DNA of 64,000 nucleotides from Bradyrhizobium septentrionale (GCF_011516645.4 NZ_CP088284.1:62001-126000); one strand, 5' to 3'. Positions 1-45,491 are shown, numbered from the stretch's first letter. The notes: generated from the letters alone by a model not told the origin. Translations and numbers: made by a program.

Positions 1-31685
<31,685 letters not shown>

Positions 31686-31702
31686 AATTTCAAGATCATC
31701 GC

Positions 31703-31729
31703 CCGGTTAACAACTGAGAGGTAAACCGG
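31703..31729 (+). terminator. Possible weak terminator after the synthetase
   Basis: CCGGTT (31703-31708) can pair with AACCGG (31724-31729) around a 15-nt loop, 18 bases after the stop codon, followed by only three T residues. The T tract is too short for a confident intrinsic terminator. The rest of 31686-31780 holds nothing recognisable. Confidence 0.25.
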
Positions 31730-31781
31730 TTTCAAGTCGGAGAAAGTGGACGACAAGTAGAGCATTCCGCGCGGCAATTAG

Positions 31782-35795
<4,014 letters not shown>

Positions 35796-35987
35796 TTGTC
35801 GCGCAGCGTCAATCAAGGCTTGCCAAACCCGCGGCCAGCGTCAATGATCCGCCCACTCGGCTGCCTTGTCTCATCTTGATTGACGCGCCACTCTCATCCT
35901 GATTGATGTGGTGGAACGGCCCGCTCCGACAGCATCATCGTGCTAAAACGTGGTCGTTGTTCGAACGCCACAAGGAGGGACCGTTCC

Positions 35988-36237
35988 ATGAAGCAGGTTA
36001 GCACCATCGGGTTGGATTTGGCGAAGCACATTTTTCAAGTTCACGGCGCGGGTGCCGATGGCTCGCCGGTGTTCAACCGGAGACTACGGCGCAGCGAGGT
36101 CCTGCATTTCTTCTCGAAGCAGCCGGCCTGCCTTGTCGGAATAGAAGCCTGTGGCAGCGCTCACTATTGGGCACGCGAGATTGCAACTCTCGGCCATGAA
36201 GTGCGGCTGATCCCACCAGCTTACGTCAAGCCGTTTG
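35988..36237 (+). CDS. IS1111-type transposase, exon 1
   Basis: The N-terminal RuvC-like part of a DEDD transposase is present: GLDLAKHIFQVHG, GIEACGSAHYWAREI and LIPPAYVKPF. ATG 35988 has a purine-rich AAGGAGG a few bases upstream. The exon holds 83 whole codons plus one base (G). Joined to TG at 38156 it makes Val and continues as KRGKTDAADAEAI, exactly the family sequence. Without splicing the frame runs 20 residues into the intron and stops at 36299. Confidence 0.9.
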
Positions 36238-36712
36238 GTGCGCCCCGACGGCGCGCATTACCAGTGGAGGAAGGATCCACCCAGAGAATTGTCGATTGAT
36301 CTGGTAGCTGACGAGCGGTTTGGACGAGCAATCGGACGGATCGAAGCCTCGTGACAAAGGTCGCTTTTGGCGGCCGAGCAATCCAGCGGGCCGTAACGTG
36401 AGTGAAGCCTGAGCACGCCTCGAAAGTTACGATGTGAATGCCGACCCGATCGTATGGCGGGGAAGGCCGCGCTGACAGGGAAGCAATCGACGCATGCACC
36501 TGTCCGGTTCACCGGGGTAATGGGCACGGCACGCCGGAAAGGTAGTGCGGGTAATCGGGGGAGACCCGTCTTGGTCGAAGGTCGCGCCTTCAGCATCGAG
36601 TAGTCGATGGACCGGACGGGAGTCGGACAGGGTCGTAGTACTGATGAAACCGGGTAATTCCGGCGGAGGAAAGGACCCTGACTTCAGGTGCGCTTTTGAA
36701 GATGGCGAGGGA

Positions 36713-38044
36713 ATGGGTCGATTGGCGATGAGCCTACAAACGCCCGATAAGATCAGGAGCCTTCAGAGAAAGCTTTATTGCAAGGCGAAGGCGGAGCCTG
36801 CCTTCCGTTTCTATGTGCTGTACGACAAGATCTGCCGCGAGGACATTCTGAGCCATGCCTACAAGCTGGCCCGCGCCAACGCGGGTGCGCCAGGAGTGGA
36901 CGGAACAACTTTCGAGCAAATCGACGCGTCGGGACTCGAAGCATGGTTGGCCGGCCTGCGCGATGAACTCGTCACGAAGACTTACCGGCCCGATCCGGTG
37001 CGGCGGGTGATGATCCCGAAGCCCGGCGGCGGCGAACGTCCACTCGGTATCCCAACAATCCGGGACCGGGTCGTCCAAGCTGCCGCAAAGATCGTGCTGG
37101 AACCGATCTTCGAGGCGGATTTTGAGGACGGTGCTTATGGATATCGCCCGCGTCGTAACGCGGTCGATGCAGTCAAGGAAGTGCACCGGCTTGTGTGCCG
37201 GGGCTACACGGACGTTGTTGACGCCGATCTGTCGAAATACTTCGACACGATCCCGCATTCGGACCTCCTCAAATCGGTGGCCCGACGCATCGTTGACCGG
37301 AATGTGCTGCGGCTGATTAAGTTATGGCTGCGAGTACCGGTCGAGGAGCGGGATAGCGACGGGAAACGGTGCATGAGCGGCGGTAAGAGCAACAAGCGTG
37401 GCACGCCACAGGGCGGTGTCATCAGTCCGCTGCTCTCCGTCATCTACATGAACCGGTTCCTGAAGCATTGGCGTCTCAGCGGTCGGCGTGAAGCATTCCA
37501 TGCCCAGGTTATCTCCTATGCCGACGACTTCGTCATTCTCAGCCGCGGCCACGCGGAGGAAGCATTGACGTGGACGAAAGCGGTGATGACCAAGCTTGGG
37601 TTGACGCTCAACGAGACTAAAACCTCGGTGAAGAATGCCCGATTGGAAAGCTTTGACTTCCTTGGGTACACGCTCGGACCCCGCCGCTTCCGCAATGGGG
37701 GACGGTGGTATCTTGGCGCGGCTCCGTCCAAGAAAAGCGTGCTGCGGATCAAGAGGAAGGTCAGCGTACTGCTGACGCCGGGCAACAAGGGCGCTTGGCC
37801 CGAAGTACAAGCACGACTGAACCGCCTTCTGCGCGGCTGGTCCGCTTACTTCAGCTATGGCTCTCTTGCTACGGCTCATCAGGCCGTTGATCGACACGTC
37901 TTCGACCGCGTGCTCGCCTTTCTGCGCAGACGACATAAGACGCCAGGACGTGGCGTCAGACGGTTCTCTGATCGGATCCATGGGAACCCTGGCGTACTTG
38001 TGCTGAACCGCGTGCGCAAAGTGTCGCCGACGTGCGCCTTGTGA
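36713..38044 (+). CDS. ltrA: Group II intron reverse transcriptase/maturase
   Basis: This intron-encoded protein assists splicing and copies the intron RNA at new sites. It shows RT blocks in order: ANAGAPGVDG, IPKPGGGERPLGIPT, YGYRPRR, DADLSKYFDTIPH, GTPQGGVISPLLS, the catalytic YADD, and FDFLGY. Then comes a maturase (X) domain (RLLRGWSAYFSYG). No C-terminal HNH endonuclease is visible, as in RmInt1-like rhizobial introns. The frame is open from 36545, but family starts (MSLQTP) and a GCGAGGG ribosome site favour ATG 36713 or 36728. About 440 residues. Confidence 0.93.
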   Translation: MGRLAMSLQTPDKIRSLQRKLYCKAKAEPAFRFYVLYDKICREDILSHAYKLARANAGAPGVDGTTFEQIDASGLEAWLAGLRDELVTKTYRPDPVRRVMIPKPGGGERPLGIPTIRDRVVQAAAKIVLEPIFEADFEDGAYGYRPRRNAVDAVKEVHRLVCRGYTDVVDADLSKYFDTIPHSDLLKSVARRIVDRNVLRLIKLWLRVPVEERDSDGKRCMSGGKSNKRGTPQGGVISPLLSVIYMNRFLKHWRLSGRREAFHAQVISYADDFVILSRGHAEEALTWTKAVMTKLGLTLNETKTSVKNARLESFDFLGYTLGPRRFRNGGRWYLGAAPSKKSVLRIKRKVSVLLTPGNKGAWPEVQARLNRLLRGWSAYFSYGSLATAHQAVDRHVFDRVLAFLRRRHKTPGRGVRRFSDRIHGNPGVLVLNRVRKVSPTCAL

Positions 38045-38058
38045 CAAAACCTGTCGGA

Positions 38059-38092
38059 AAGCCGGATGCGGGAAAACTGCACGTCCGGTTTG
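38059..38092 (+). ncRNA. Group II intron domain V
   Basis: A ~34-nt hairpin has the AGC catalytic start (AGCCGGATGCGG), a GAAA-type loop and the 3' arm GCACGTCCGGTTT. It lies 15 bases after the RT stop, and a longer domain VI-like hairpin (about 38096-38150) follows. Confidence 0.85.
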
Positions 38093-38155
38093 ATGAGCGG
38101 GGAGAGGAAACGGAACGCGCAACAAGCGCATCACCGCGCCTCTCCTCGACTCTAC

Positions 38156-38949
38156 TGAAGCGTGGAAAAACGGATGCGGCGGATGCCGAGGCCATCAGCG
38201 AAGCCGTGACTCGCAAGACCATGCGCTTCGTTCCGATCAAAACGGCCGAGCAACAAGCCGGAACGATGGTCCTGAAGAGTCGCGCACTTCTGGTGAAACA
38301 GCAAACGCAGACGATCAACGCCCTGCGCTCGCATCTGGCTGAGTTGGGCATCATTGCCGCCGCCGGCCGGACAAAGGTCGAGGCGTTGGTTGCAATCGTA
38401 CGGGATGTAGCAGATATCCGCTTGCCTGCGGCAGCGCGCTTCGCGCTGACGGCAGTTGCCGATCAGATCGAGGCTCAGGCGGACCAGATTGACAAGCTCG
38501 AGCGAGCCATTGTTGCTGCGGCAAGGACCGACAAGGACATGCGCCGACTGACTACCATCCCCGGCATTGGAGCCATTACAGCGGCGACCATCAAGGCGCT
38601 GGTGCCAGATCCCGGCGGCTTCAAATCCGCTCGTCACTTTGCTGCCTGGCTGGGACTGACGCCGCGACAGCATTCGAGTGGGGGCAAGGAGCGGATGGGG
38701 CGAATCTCGAAGATGGGAAACCCCGAACTTCGGAGCCTCCTCGTTCTTGGGGCGACATCCGTCCTGCGAATTGCCCGGAAGGCTGATCGGGCGCCGCCAT
38801 GGTTGAAGTCGCTGCTCGCCAGACGTCCGTACAAGGTGGCAGCGGTCGCACTGGCCAACAAGACAGCGCGAATTGCCTGGGCGCTCTTGAACAGGGGTGG
38901 GATTTATCGGCATCCGGAGACGCTAGCGACGACTACGCCTGCCGCTTGA
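38156..38949 (+). CDS. IS1111-type transposase, exon 2
   Basis: This is the remainder of the DEDD transposase, in frame after intron removal. It contains KTDAADAEAI, the transposase_20 segment (RLTTIPGIGAITAATI) and the C-terminal region with AAWLGLTPRQHSSGGKERMGRISKMGN, which carries the conserved serine-region motif. The stop is at 38947-38949. The spliced product would be 347 residues, the normal length, and contains no stop or frameshift, so this copy could still be active. Confidence 0.9.
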
Positions 38950-39502
38950 TGAATACAGCAGTTGTCAAAGAGATCTGACCGGCGCGGGCCGGCAGAGGGC
39001 AAGGAGCAATAACAGGCGATGAACCCACGGGACGAAATCCCGACACGAGTGAGGCTGGCGCGACAATGCGCTTCAAGCGCGTCTGATTGATTTAGCCCCT
39101 TGTGTCGCGGACTTCATCGAGGCCAGCGGTCATGCGCCGCGCTTTACAGGCCGTATACATGACCGCACCGCTCCCATGTGTGAAGTCGACTGAGAAAGCT
39201 CTTGCGCCCGCGGGCCGTTCCATACATGTCGCGCTATAGTCTGAAGGACGGTTGGCTTGACGAACACACCGCGTGGCAGAGGCGCGATCTGTCGGCGAAG
39301 CGCTACGTCTACATCTGGGCCGATGGCATCCATCTCCAAGCACGCCTCGAAGACGAAAAGCAGTGCATCCTGGTGCTGATCGGCGCGACGCCGGAAGGCC
39401 GCAAGGAACTGGTCGGCTTCACCGATGGCGCCCGCGAGAGCGCGCAGGACTGGCGCGATCTGCTGCTCGACCTGAGCTGCTGCCGGTTTGATGGACACCC
39501 GC

Positions 39503-40369
39503 TTAAGCTAATCCCACCTTGCGCTCGAACTCAACCGGGCTGAGATAGCCGATGGTCGAGTGCCTGCGGGTCGTGTTGTAAAATCGTTCGATGTAGTCGA
39601 ACACATCGGCGCGTGCCTCATCTCTGGTTTGATAAATCTTGTTGGCCGTACGCTCGGTCTTGAGCGAGGAGAAGAAGCTCTCCATCGCCGCGTTGTCCCA
39701 GACGTTGCCGGAGCGGCTCATGCTGCAAACGATGCCGTGGTCGGCCATCAGGCGCTGGAACTGCTCGCTGGTGTACTGGCTGCCCTGGTCGGAGTGATGC
39801 AACAGCGCATCCGGCTTGCCGCGCCGCCAGACGGCCATCAACAATGCGTCCGTCACGAGCTGTGCCGTCATGGCGGCACTCATCGACCAGCCCACCACGC
39901 GGCGTGAGAACAGGTCGATCACCGCTGCGACATAGAGCCAGCCTTCGGCCGTCCAGAGATAGGTGAAGTCGGCGATCCACTTCTGGTTCGGCCGCTCGGC
40001 GGCGAACTGCCGGTCAAGGAGGTTCGCCGGTACGGTCTCGAGCTGTCGATCGCCGCTGTCCTTCGGTAAGCGCCGACGTCGCGGCCGCGCCCGCAAGCCT
40101 TGCAGGCGCATCAGCCGCTCAATCCGGTGCAGGCCGCAATCCGCCCCGTCGGCGAGCAGGTCACGCCACACCCGGCGTGCGCCATAGGTGCGGTCGCTGG
40201 CGGCGAAGCTGGCCTTGACCTTGCCGCCGAGCTCCTCGTCGCTGCGGGATCTGGCGCTGGGAGAGCGGTTCAGCCAGGCATGGAAGCCCGACCGCGACAC
40301 TCCCAGCGCATCGCATAGCCATGCCACCGGCCAGATCGTCCGGTGCTTCGCGACGAAGGCGAACTTCAT
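39503..40369 (-). CDS. IS3-family transposase OrfB
   Basis: This is the 288-residue integrase-like subunit with the DDE triad: Asp in WIADFTYL, Asp in HHSDQGSQYTS and Glu in NAAMESFFSSLK. An N-terminal HTH_21 region (SFAASDRTYGARRVW) precedes it. The ATG overlaps the orfA stop (ATGA), as is usual where OrfAB arises by frameshifting. orfB is itself intact, but orfA upstream is interrupted, so translation as OrfAB is lost. Confidence 0.93.
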   Translation of the reverse strand: MKFAFVAKHRTIWPVAWLCDALGVSRSGFHAWLNRSPSARSRSDEELGGKVKASFAASDRTYGARRVWRDLLADGADCGLHRIERLMRLQGLRARPRRRRLPKDSGDRQLETVPANLLDRQFAAERPNQKWIADFTYLWTAEGWLYVAAVIDLFSRRVVGWSMSAAMTAQLVTDALLMAVWRRGKPDALLHHSDQGSQYTSEQFQRLMADHGIVCSMSRSGNVWDNAAMESFFSSLKTERTANKIYQTRDEARADVFDYIERFYNTTRRHSTIGYLSPVEFERKVGLA

Positions 40370-40402
40370 GTCGCTTCCTTCGCGAAGTAGGCTGCGGCCT
40401 TC

Positions 40403-41770
40403 CTAAGAAACAGCCTGATTGGCGTTGCACGGAATGGCCTGCAAGACAAAGCCGAGCGATTTGGCCCGGCGCTGAAGGTTAGCGAGGACGCGGCTGCGAT
40501 ATTGTCGCTCATATTGGTCGGCACCTGGATCCCTGTAGCTCATGCCATGCCGGAGTGTGTTGTAGAATAAAACTGCAATCTTGCGGGCGGTCGCCGTCAC
40601 CGCCTTCGACTTGCCCGCGCGTGAGGACAGCCGGCGATAGAATGCTCCGAGCGCCGTATCGCTCCGCCCCACGGTTGTGGCTGCCAATCGCAGTAGTGCG
40701 GCTGCCCGGCTGGAGGATCTCCGCGTGCGTGAAGATAGTACCTTGCCACCGGAGATTTTGTTGCCGGGTGCGAGGCAGAGCCAAGAGGTGAAGTGCTTGG
40801 CGGTTGGCCACGCCCTCAGATCCTTGCCGCACTCGCCGACGAGCTTCAATGCGAGTGACGGACCCAGCCCATGGATCTCAGTCAGATCAACGCCGAGCAC
40901 ACCGTACAGCGCGGTCCTGACATCGAAGGTGGGTGTGTTGACCTGCTTGGTCTTTACGCGTGGCTGGGATAGCTTTCCGACCGGCTTTGCTTCTCTGTTG
41001 CTAAGCGCGGCGATCAAGACTTCGAGCTTGCGGTCGCAGTCCAGCATCTTCGCCTGGTAGATGTCGTAGAGTTCCAGCGATTGGGTCAGAGCGAAGACAT
41101 GTTCCTCCCGGTCGTTGCCGATCAGCGCCGCGCGGATCGTCTCCGTTGAAGAATGGCAGCGCACGTCTCGATAGGTTGCCAGAACGTCGGGATTGCGCTC
41201 GCCTGCAACAATGGCTCGGATAATCCGCATACCAGTCGCTCCGGTGATATCCGAGACGACATGATGGAGCTGCAGGTTCATCTCCATCAGAGCCTTCTGC
41301 ATGTGCTGGATATGGGCGGCAGCATATTCAACCAGCCGCTCCCGCTGGCGCAGATAAGCGCGCAGGGTCGCAATCTCGGCATCGGGACGGAAGCTGCCGC
41401 GTAACAGCCCATAGGAATGAAGCTGGCGTAACCACGCAGCATCGCTGACATCGGTCTTGCGCCCGGGCACATTCTTGGCATACCGCGCGTTGACCAGAAT
41501 GACCTCGAACCCGCGCTGCTCCAGAATCTCGTAGACCGGGATCCAATAGACGCCAGTGGATTCCATCGCGACGCTGGTCACACCGCATGTCTTGAACCAG
41601 TCCGCCAGACTATGCAGGTCCTGTGTGAACGTGCTGAACGTGCGCACTGGGACATCGGTGCAGGCCGGGTTCACGGCGGCCATGTGCATCTTTGATCCGA
41701 TGTCGATGGCAGCCGCCCCGACGTTGACTGGCTTCAATTCCGGGCGATCTGCAGTTGTCGTCTTGAGCAT
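40403..41770 (-). CDS. IS110-family transposase, intact
   Basis: This is a DEDD transposase of about 455 residues: AIDIGSKMHMAAV, MESTGVYWIPVYEIL, and GRKTDVSDAAWL in the RuvC-like half. The C-terminal half has the transposase_20 region (IHGLGPSLALKLVGE) and PGNKISGGKVLSSRTRRSSSRAA, which includes the catalytic-serine region. ATG 41770 is preferred over 41788 because GGAGG stands just upstream. Its stop codon lies within the last bases of the element. It is IS110 proper rather than IS1111-type and is unrelated in sequence to the copy at 35988. Confidence 0.92.
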   Translation of the reverse strand: MLKTTTADRPELKPVNVGAAAIDIGSKMHMAAVNPACTDVPVRTFSTFTQDLHSLADWFKTCGVTSVAMESTGVYWIPVYEILEQRGFEVILVNARYAKNVPGRKTDVSDAAWLRQLHSYGLLRGSFRPDAEIATLRAYLRQRERLVEYAAAHIQHMQKALMEMNLQLHHVVSDITGATGMRIIRAIVAGERNPDVLATYRDVRCHSSTETIRAALIGNDREEHVFALTQSLELYDIYQAKMLDCDRKLEVLIAALSNREAKPVGKLSQPRVKTKQVNTPTFDVRTALYGVLGVDLTEIHGLGPSLALKLVGECGKDLRAWPTAKHFTSWLCLAPGNKISGGKVLSSRTRRSSSRAAALLRLAATTVGRSDTALGAFYRRLSSRAGKSKAVTATARKIAVLFYNTLRHGMSYRDPGADQYERQYRSRVLANLQRRAKSLGFVLQAIPCNANQAVS

Positions 41771-42012
41771 TGCGGGTCCTCCGTCCAATCATGGGCAGGA
41801 GGGTCTGGGTTATGCCAATTTGTCATCTTCCTAATCGGGATCGCCGCCGGAGCGCCGTCACCACTCTCAAGTCCGCATGCACCCATGGACCACGTTTTTT
41901 AACGGGGACAGTGCCTCCAATAAGCTGACGGCCGCTACCCTCCCGGCCTCAGACGATAGCACAAGGCTGTTTCTACCCCGCGCAGGCACGCCACGGCGCT
42001 GGACAGTTTTTT
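40404..42012 (-). mobile_element. IS110-family element inserted in IS3 orfA
   Basis: The interruption of OrfA between ERDILK and KAAAYF defines an insert of about 1.6 kb holding one IS110-type transposase. Limits are good to a few bases only, as flanks read TTCCTAAG and TTTTAGGATA and no terminal repeat is obvious, as expected of this family. Bases 41771-42012 are the non-coding 5' end; no second gene is visible. Confidence 0.82.
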
Positions 42013-42983
42013 AGGATATCCCGCTCGGCCTTCAGCTTGGCGACCTCACGGCGCAGCCGCTCGATCTCCTGCTGCTCCGGCTTCATCTGCCCGTGGCCGG
42101 GAAAGGCTTGCGCCGGGTCGGAGCCCAACTCCTTCACCCATTTGCGGAGAACATTCTCATGAACATCCAGGTCACGGCCAGCTTGCGCCACCGACACCCC
42201 ACGTTGCCGCACCAGCTTGACCGCCTCGACCTTGAACTCGCGGCTGAACTTCCGTCTTTTCATCGCCACCTCCGGCTTCATGAAACACCTAATCTCGGTG
42301 TCCATCAAACCGGCAGCAGCTCAACCTGAAGCGGCGCGGGCTCGGCGTGCCGCCGCGGCTCACCATCGCCGACGGCGCGCTCGGGTTCTGGAAGGCCGCC
42401 GGCGAGGTCTGGCCGAAAACGCGCGAGCAGCGCTGCTGGGTACACAAGACCGCCAACGTGATCGCCAAGTTGCCGAAGAGCCAGCAGCCTAAAGCCAAAC
42501 GCGCGTTGCAGGAGATCTGGATGGCCGAAACCAAGGCCGCCGCCGAGCTGGCGTTCGACGCCTTCATCGAGAGCTACACGCCCAAATACGAGAAGGCGGC
42601 CGACTGCCTGAGCAAGGATCGGGACACGCTACTGGCGTTCTACGACTTCCCGGCCGAACACTGGAAACACCTGCGGACCACCAATCCCATTGAAAGCACC
42701 TTCGCTACCGTGCGCCACCGCACGATCCGATCGAAGGGCTGCCTGTCCAACAGAACGGCGCTCGCGATGGTCTTCAAACTGCTTGAGGCCGCGCAGAAAA
42801 GCTGGCGTCGTCTCGATGGCCACAACCAGTTGCCAAAACTCGTTCTCGGTGTGACATTCAACGACGGGATCGAGGTCATCGCCAAACCGACTGACCGTCC
42901 GTAAGCGCTCCTTTCTACGCACCTATGCAGTTGAGCGCGGGGATGGGATGAGGTGTCCACCATGAGCGAGGTGGACACGATCG

Positions 42984-43430
42984 ATGATCACTCCAGAAGA
43001 ACCTTTGAGACTTGAGACGGTCGGCGTGTTGCGCAATGGCCGGCGTCGCTATGATCCGGCCAGCAAACAGCGGCTGGTCGAGGCCTGTCTGCAGTCTGGC
43101 GTGTCGCTGGCGGGGCTTGCGCTGCAACACGGCGTGAACGCGAACCTGCTGCGCAAGTGGGTGGCCAAGCGACAACTTCAGAACGGGGATGGCCAGCCGG
43201 AGGCGCGGGCGCCGATTGCGCCAGCCTTTATTCCGGTTCGCGCGCCGTCGCCGTCGCCAACTCGATCTGCTGGCGCGATTGCGGTTTGCGCGACGGAGCG
43301 ATCCTGTGCAGGGCGGCTGACGGCATCGATGCCCAACGGCGTGACGCTTTCGCTGGAAGGCGGCGACGCGCAGTTGCTGTCGGCGGTGATTGAAGCGCTG
43401 GGGCGTTGCGATGTTCCGACTGGCGTCTGA
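42984..43430 (+). CDS. tnpA: IS66 accessory protein TnpA
   Basis: This 148-residue protein has an N-terminal helix-turn-helix of the transposase_8 type (RRRYDPASKQRLVEACLQSGVSLAGLALQHGVNANLLRKWV, read in segments), a proline-rich linker and the C-terminal segment NGVTLSLEGGDAQLLSAVIEAL. It probably binds the element ends. It overlaps tnpB by 20 bases. Confidence 0.9.
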   Translation: MITPEEPLRLETVGVLRNGRRRYDPASKQRLVEACLQSGVSLAGLALQHGVNANLLRKWVAKRQLQNGDGQPEARAPIAPAFIPVRAPSPSPTRSAGAIAVCATERSCAGRLTASMPNGVTLSLEGGDAQLLSAVIEALGRCDVPTGV

Positions 43431-43764
43431 TCTTCGGGTCTACCTTCACCGCGAACCGATTGACTTCCGGGCGGGCATCAACAGCCTGGCGATCGTGGTC
43501 GAGCAGTCGATGGGGCTGGATCCGTTCCAGCGCGCGGTGTTCGCGTTCTGCAATCGTCGCCGCGACCGGATCAAGCTGCTGATTTATGATCGGTCAGGAT
43601 TTTGGATGCTGCTGAAGCGGCTGGAGGCCGACAGATTCCACTGGCCCCGAAGTCAGGAGGCGGTGCTGACGCTGACGACGGAGGAGCTGCACTGGCTGCT
43701 TGACGGCATCAACATCGCGGCGGTGCGTCGTCATCCGGTGCGGCAATATCAGAGCGTGGGCTGA
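43411..43764 (+). CDS. tnpB: IS66 protein TnpB
   Basis: This is the 117-residue IS66 Orf2 protein: YLHREPIDFRAGINSLAIVVEQ, then FAFCNRRRDRIKLLIYDRSGFWMLLKRLE and the C-terminal LDGINI segment. ATG 43411 lies inside the tnpA end, so the two are translationally coupled. A start at 43390 is possible but is not homologous. The protein is needed for IS66 transposition; its biochemical role is unclear. Confidence 0.92.
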   Translation: MFRLASDLRVYLHREPIDFRAGINSLAIVVEQSMGLDPFQRAVFAFCNRRRDRIKLLIYDRSGFWMLLKRLEADRFHWPRSQEAVLTLTTEELHWLLDGINIAAVRRHPVRQYQSVG

Positions 43765-43889
43765 GCGTGTTCGATGCGGGCGGCGTCATCGGGCTTCGGC
43801 ATGGCCGTTCTCAGATGACGCGGCCGAAGACATGACGAAGACATGGGAGCCCGGTTGACGCGGCGGCATGACTTCGATTCAAGACTCCG

Positions 43890-45491
43890 ATGAGTCGCAA
43901 GCCCACGACGCACGAACTGGAAGCCTTGATCGCGGCGCACGCGGCCGAGATCGCGGCGCTGAAGGCCGAAAACGAGAAACTCGCACAACGCGTGCTGCAT
44001 CTAGAGGAGCAGTTGCGCCTGGAGCGCCTGCACCGGTATGCGCCGAAGAGCGAAAAGCTCAAGGAGCGCATCTTCAACGAAGCCGAGCAGGCCGCCGCTG
44101 AAAGCCGGGACGACGACGATGTCGAGGCGGTCGCCGTGCCGGACACGGGATTGCCGGAGGCTCCAAAGCCGGCGCCGAAGGCACGCGGCCGCAAGCCGCT
44201 GCCTGACGATCTGCCGCGCCAACGCGTCGAACACGATCTGGGTGAGGATCAAAAGGACTGTCCGTGCTGCCATAATCGGATGCATCGGATGGGCGAGACC
44301 GTCACCGAGCAGTTGCACGTCGAGGTCAAGGCGTCGGTGCTGCAACATGTGCGGTTCAAATATGCCTGCCGTCACTGCGAGCGCACCGCGCTGAACACCC
44401 CGATTGTGACCGCGCCGATGCCGGCGCAGCCGCTGCCGGGTAGCGTCGCCACGCCATCGACGCTGGCGCTGGTGCTCGCCAACAAATACGTCGACGGCAC
44501 GCCGCTGTACCGTGTGGCGGACGCGCTGGGGCGCGCCGACGTCAGCATCAGCCGCGGGACGCTGGGCAACTGGGTGATCCGGGCGAGCGAGTTGCATCTG
44601 CATCGGGTCTATGACGCGCTACAGCAAAAGCTCATGTCGCAGCCCCTGGTCCACGGCGACGAAACCTGGGTCCAGGTTCTTAAAGAGGACGGCCGTGATG
44701 CGCAGGCCAAATCCTTCATGTGGGCCTATCGCAGCGGCCAGGACTGCGCGCAGCCGGTCGTGCTGTTCGATTACCAGCCCGGTCGCGGCCAGCAACATCC
44801 TCAGGCCTTCCTGGCCGGCTATCGCGGCTTGTTGATGAGCGACGGCTATGACGCCTGGCGCACGCTGACAGGCGCGACCCATCTCGGCTGTATGGCGCAT
44901 GCGCGCAGGAAATTTACCGATGCGCTCAAGGCCAGGACAAAGCCTGGCGGTCCGCCATTGCAGGCGCTCAAGTTCTTCGAGGCGTTGTACGAGGTCGAGA
45001 GGGTGGCGCGCCAGACGCCGCCCGACGGCGAAACGCGCGCCGCATACACCTTGCGGCTGCGCCAGCAGCATAGCCTGCCGGTATTGGCCGCCTTCCGGAC
45101 CTGGCTCGACGACCAGGCGCCGAAGGTGCTACCCGAAAGCTTGACCGGCAAGGCGATCGCCTATGCACGCAACCAATGGGATTATCTGACCCGTTACACC
45201 AGTGACGGTCTCGCCCCGATCGATAACAATGTTCTGGAGCGCGACATCAGGCCGTTTTGCACCGGACGAAAAAGTTGGCTGTTCAGCGACACCGTTGCCG
45301 GCGCCAAGGCAAGCGCCGTGATCTACAGTTTGGTGCTGACATGCCGGGCATGCGGCGTCGATCCCTATGCATGGCTACGTCACGCGCTCACCGAATTGCC
45401 CCAACGCGCGCCAGACGCCGATATCGAAGATCTGTTGCCGTTCAATTGCACCGCTCAAAAAAACCTGCCAGCTGACAACGACAGCGGCTGA
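43890..45491 (+). CDS. tnpC: IS66 transposase TnpC
   Basis: This is the 533-residue DDE transposase. An N-terminal coiled coil (LKAENEKLAQRVLHLEEQLRLERL) precedes a zinc-binding segment (CPCCHNRMHRMGE, then CRHCE) and the catalytic region, with Asp in HGDETWVQV, Asp in MSDGYDAW and Glu in NNVLERDIRPF. The C-terminal IS66 tail (DPYAWLRHAL) is present. Length is normal and nothing is broken. It starts 125 bases after tnpB. Confidence 0.95.
   Translation: MSRKPTTHELEALIAAHAAEIAALKAENEKLAQRVLHLEEQLRLERLHRYAPKSEKLKERIFNEAEQAAAESRDDDDVEAVAVPDTGLPEAPKPAPKARGRKPLPDDLPRQRVEHDLGEDQKDCPCCHNRMHRMGETVTEQLHVEVKASVLQHVRFKYACRHCERTALNTPIVTAPMPAQPLPGSVATPSTLALVLANKYVDGTPLYRVADALGRADVSISRGTLGNWVIRASELHLHRVYDALQQKLMSQPLVHGDETWVQVLKEDGRDAQAKSFMWAYRSGQDCAQPVVLFDYQPGRGQQHPQAFLAGYRGLLMSDGYDAWRTLTGATHLGCMAHARRKFTDALKARTKPGGPPLQALKFFEALYEVERVARQTPPDGETRAAYTLRLRQQHSLPVLAAFRTWLDDQAPKVLPESLTGKAIAYARNQWDYLTRYTSDGLAPIDNNVLERDIRPFCTGRKSWLFSDTVAGAKASAVIYSLVLTCRACGVDPYAWLRHALTELPQRAPDADIEDLLPFNCTAQKNLPADNDSG

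Larger units (their letters stand above)
36238..38155 (+). mobile_element. Group II intron (1918 nt) in the transposase gene
   Basis: The 5' boundary GTGCGCCC matches the group II GTGYG consensus. The 3' end is CTCTAC, a typical terminal AY. Removing 36238-38155 restores an uninterrupted 348-codon frame (250 + 794 nt, including stop), which fixes both boundaries. The first ~470 bases are the structured domain I-III region with no gene. A domain V hairpin and a domain VI-like hairpin close the intron. Splicing competence is inferred. Confidence 0.92.
35897..39228 (+). mobile_element. IS110-family (IS1111-type) element carrying a group II intron
   Basis: Sub-terminal inverted repeats TGGAACGGCCCGC (35912-35924) and GCGGGCCGTTCCA (39210-39222) bracket the element, as is usual for IS1111-type members. 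Its transposase gene is split at 36237/38156 by a group II intron. On the right the element runs into an IS256-type transposase fragment; on the left it abuts an IS21 end. Outer limits are approximate because this group leaves no clear target duplication. The 3' non-coding stretch 38950-39228 shows no gene. Confidence 0.8.
40366..42263 (-). pseudogene. IS3-family OrfA interrupted by an IS110 element
   Basis: The N-terminal part (42263 down to about 42013) has the helix-turn-helix of IS3 OrfA (FSREFKVEAVKLVRQRG, then VAQAGRDLDVHENVLRKWV) and the leucine zipper up to LKAERDILK. The last residues, KAAAYFAKEAT and stop, are found at about 40403-40366, beyond the IS110 element. ATG 42263 has GGAGG eight bases upstream. 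As it stands, the frame reads into the insert as NCPAPWRACAG. Confidence 0.9.
39473..42323 (-). mobile_element. IS3-family element inserted in the IS256 gene
   Basis: A perfect 26-bp inverted repeat lies at 39473-39498 and 42298-42323 (outer sequence TGAGCTGCTGCCGGTTTGAT). A 3-bp duplication ACC lies at 39470-39472 and 42324-42326. It carries orfA and orfB on the minus strand. An IS110 element sits inside orfA; without it the IS3 element would be about 1.24 kb, a normal length. Confidence 0.93.

Noticed and set aside
36221..36596. Minus-strand frames in the first 350 bases of the intron
   Set aside because: This is the structured RNA region of the group II intron, and the frames have no homology.
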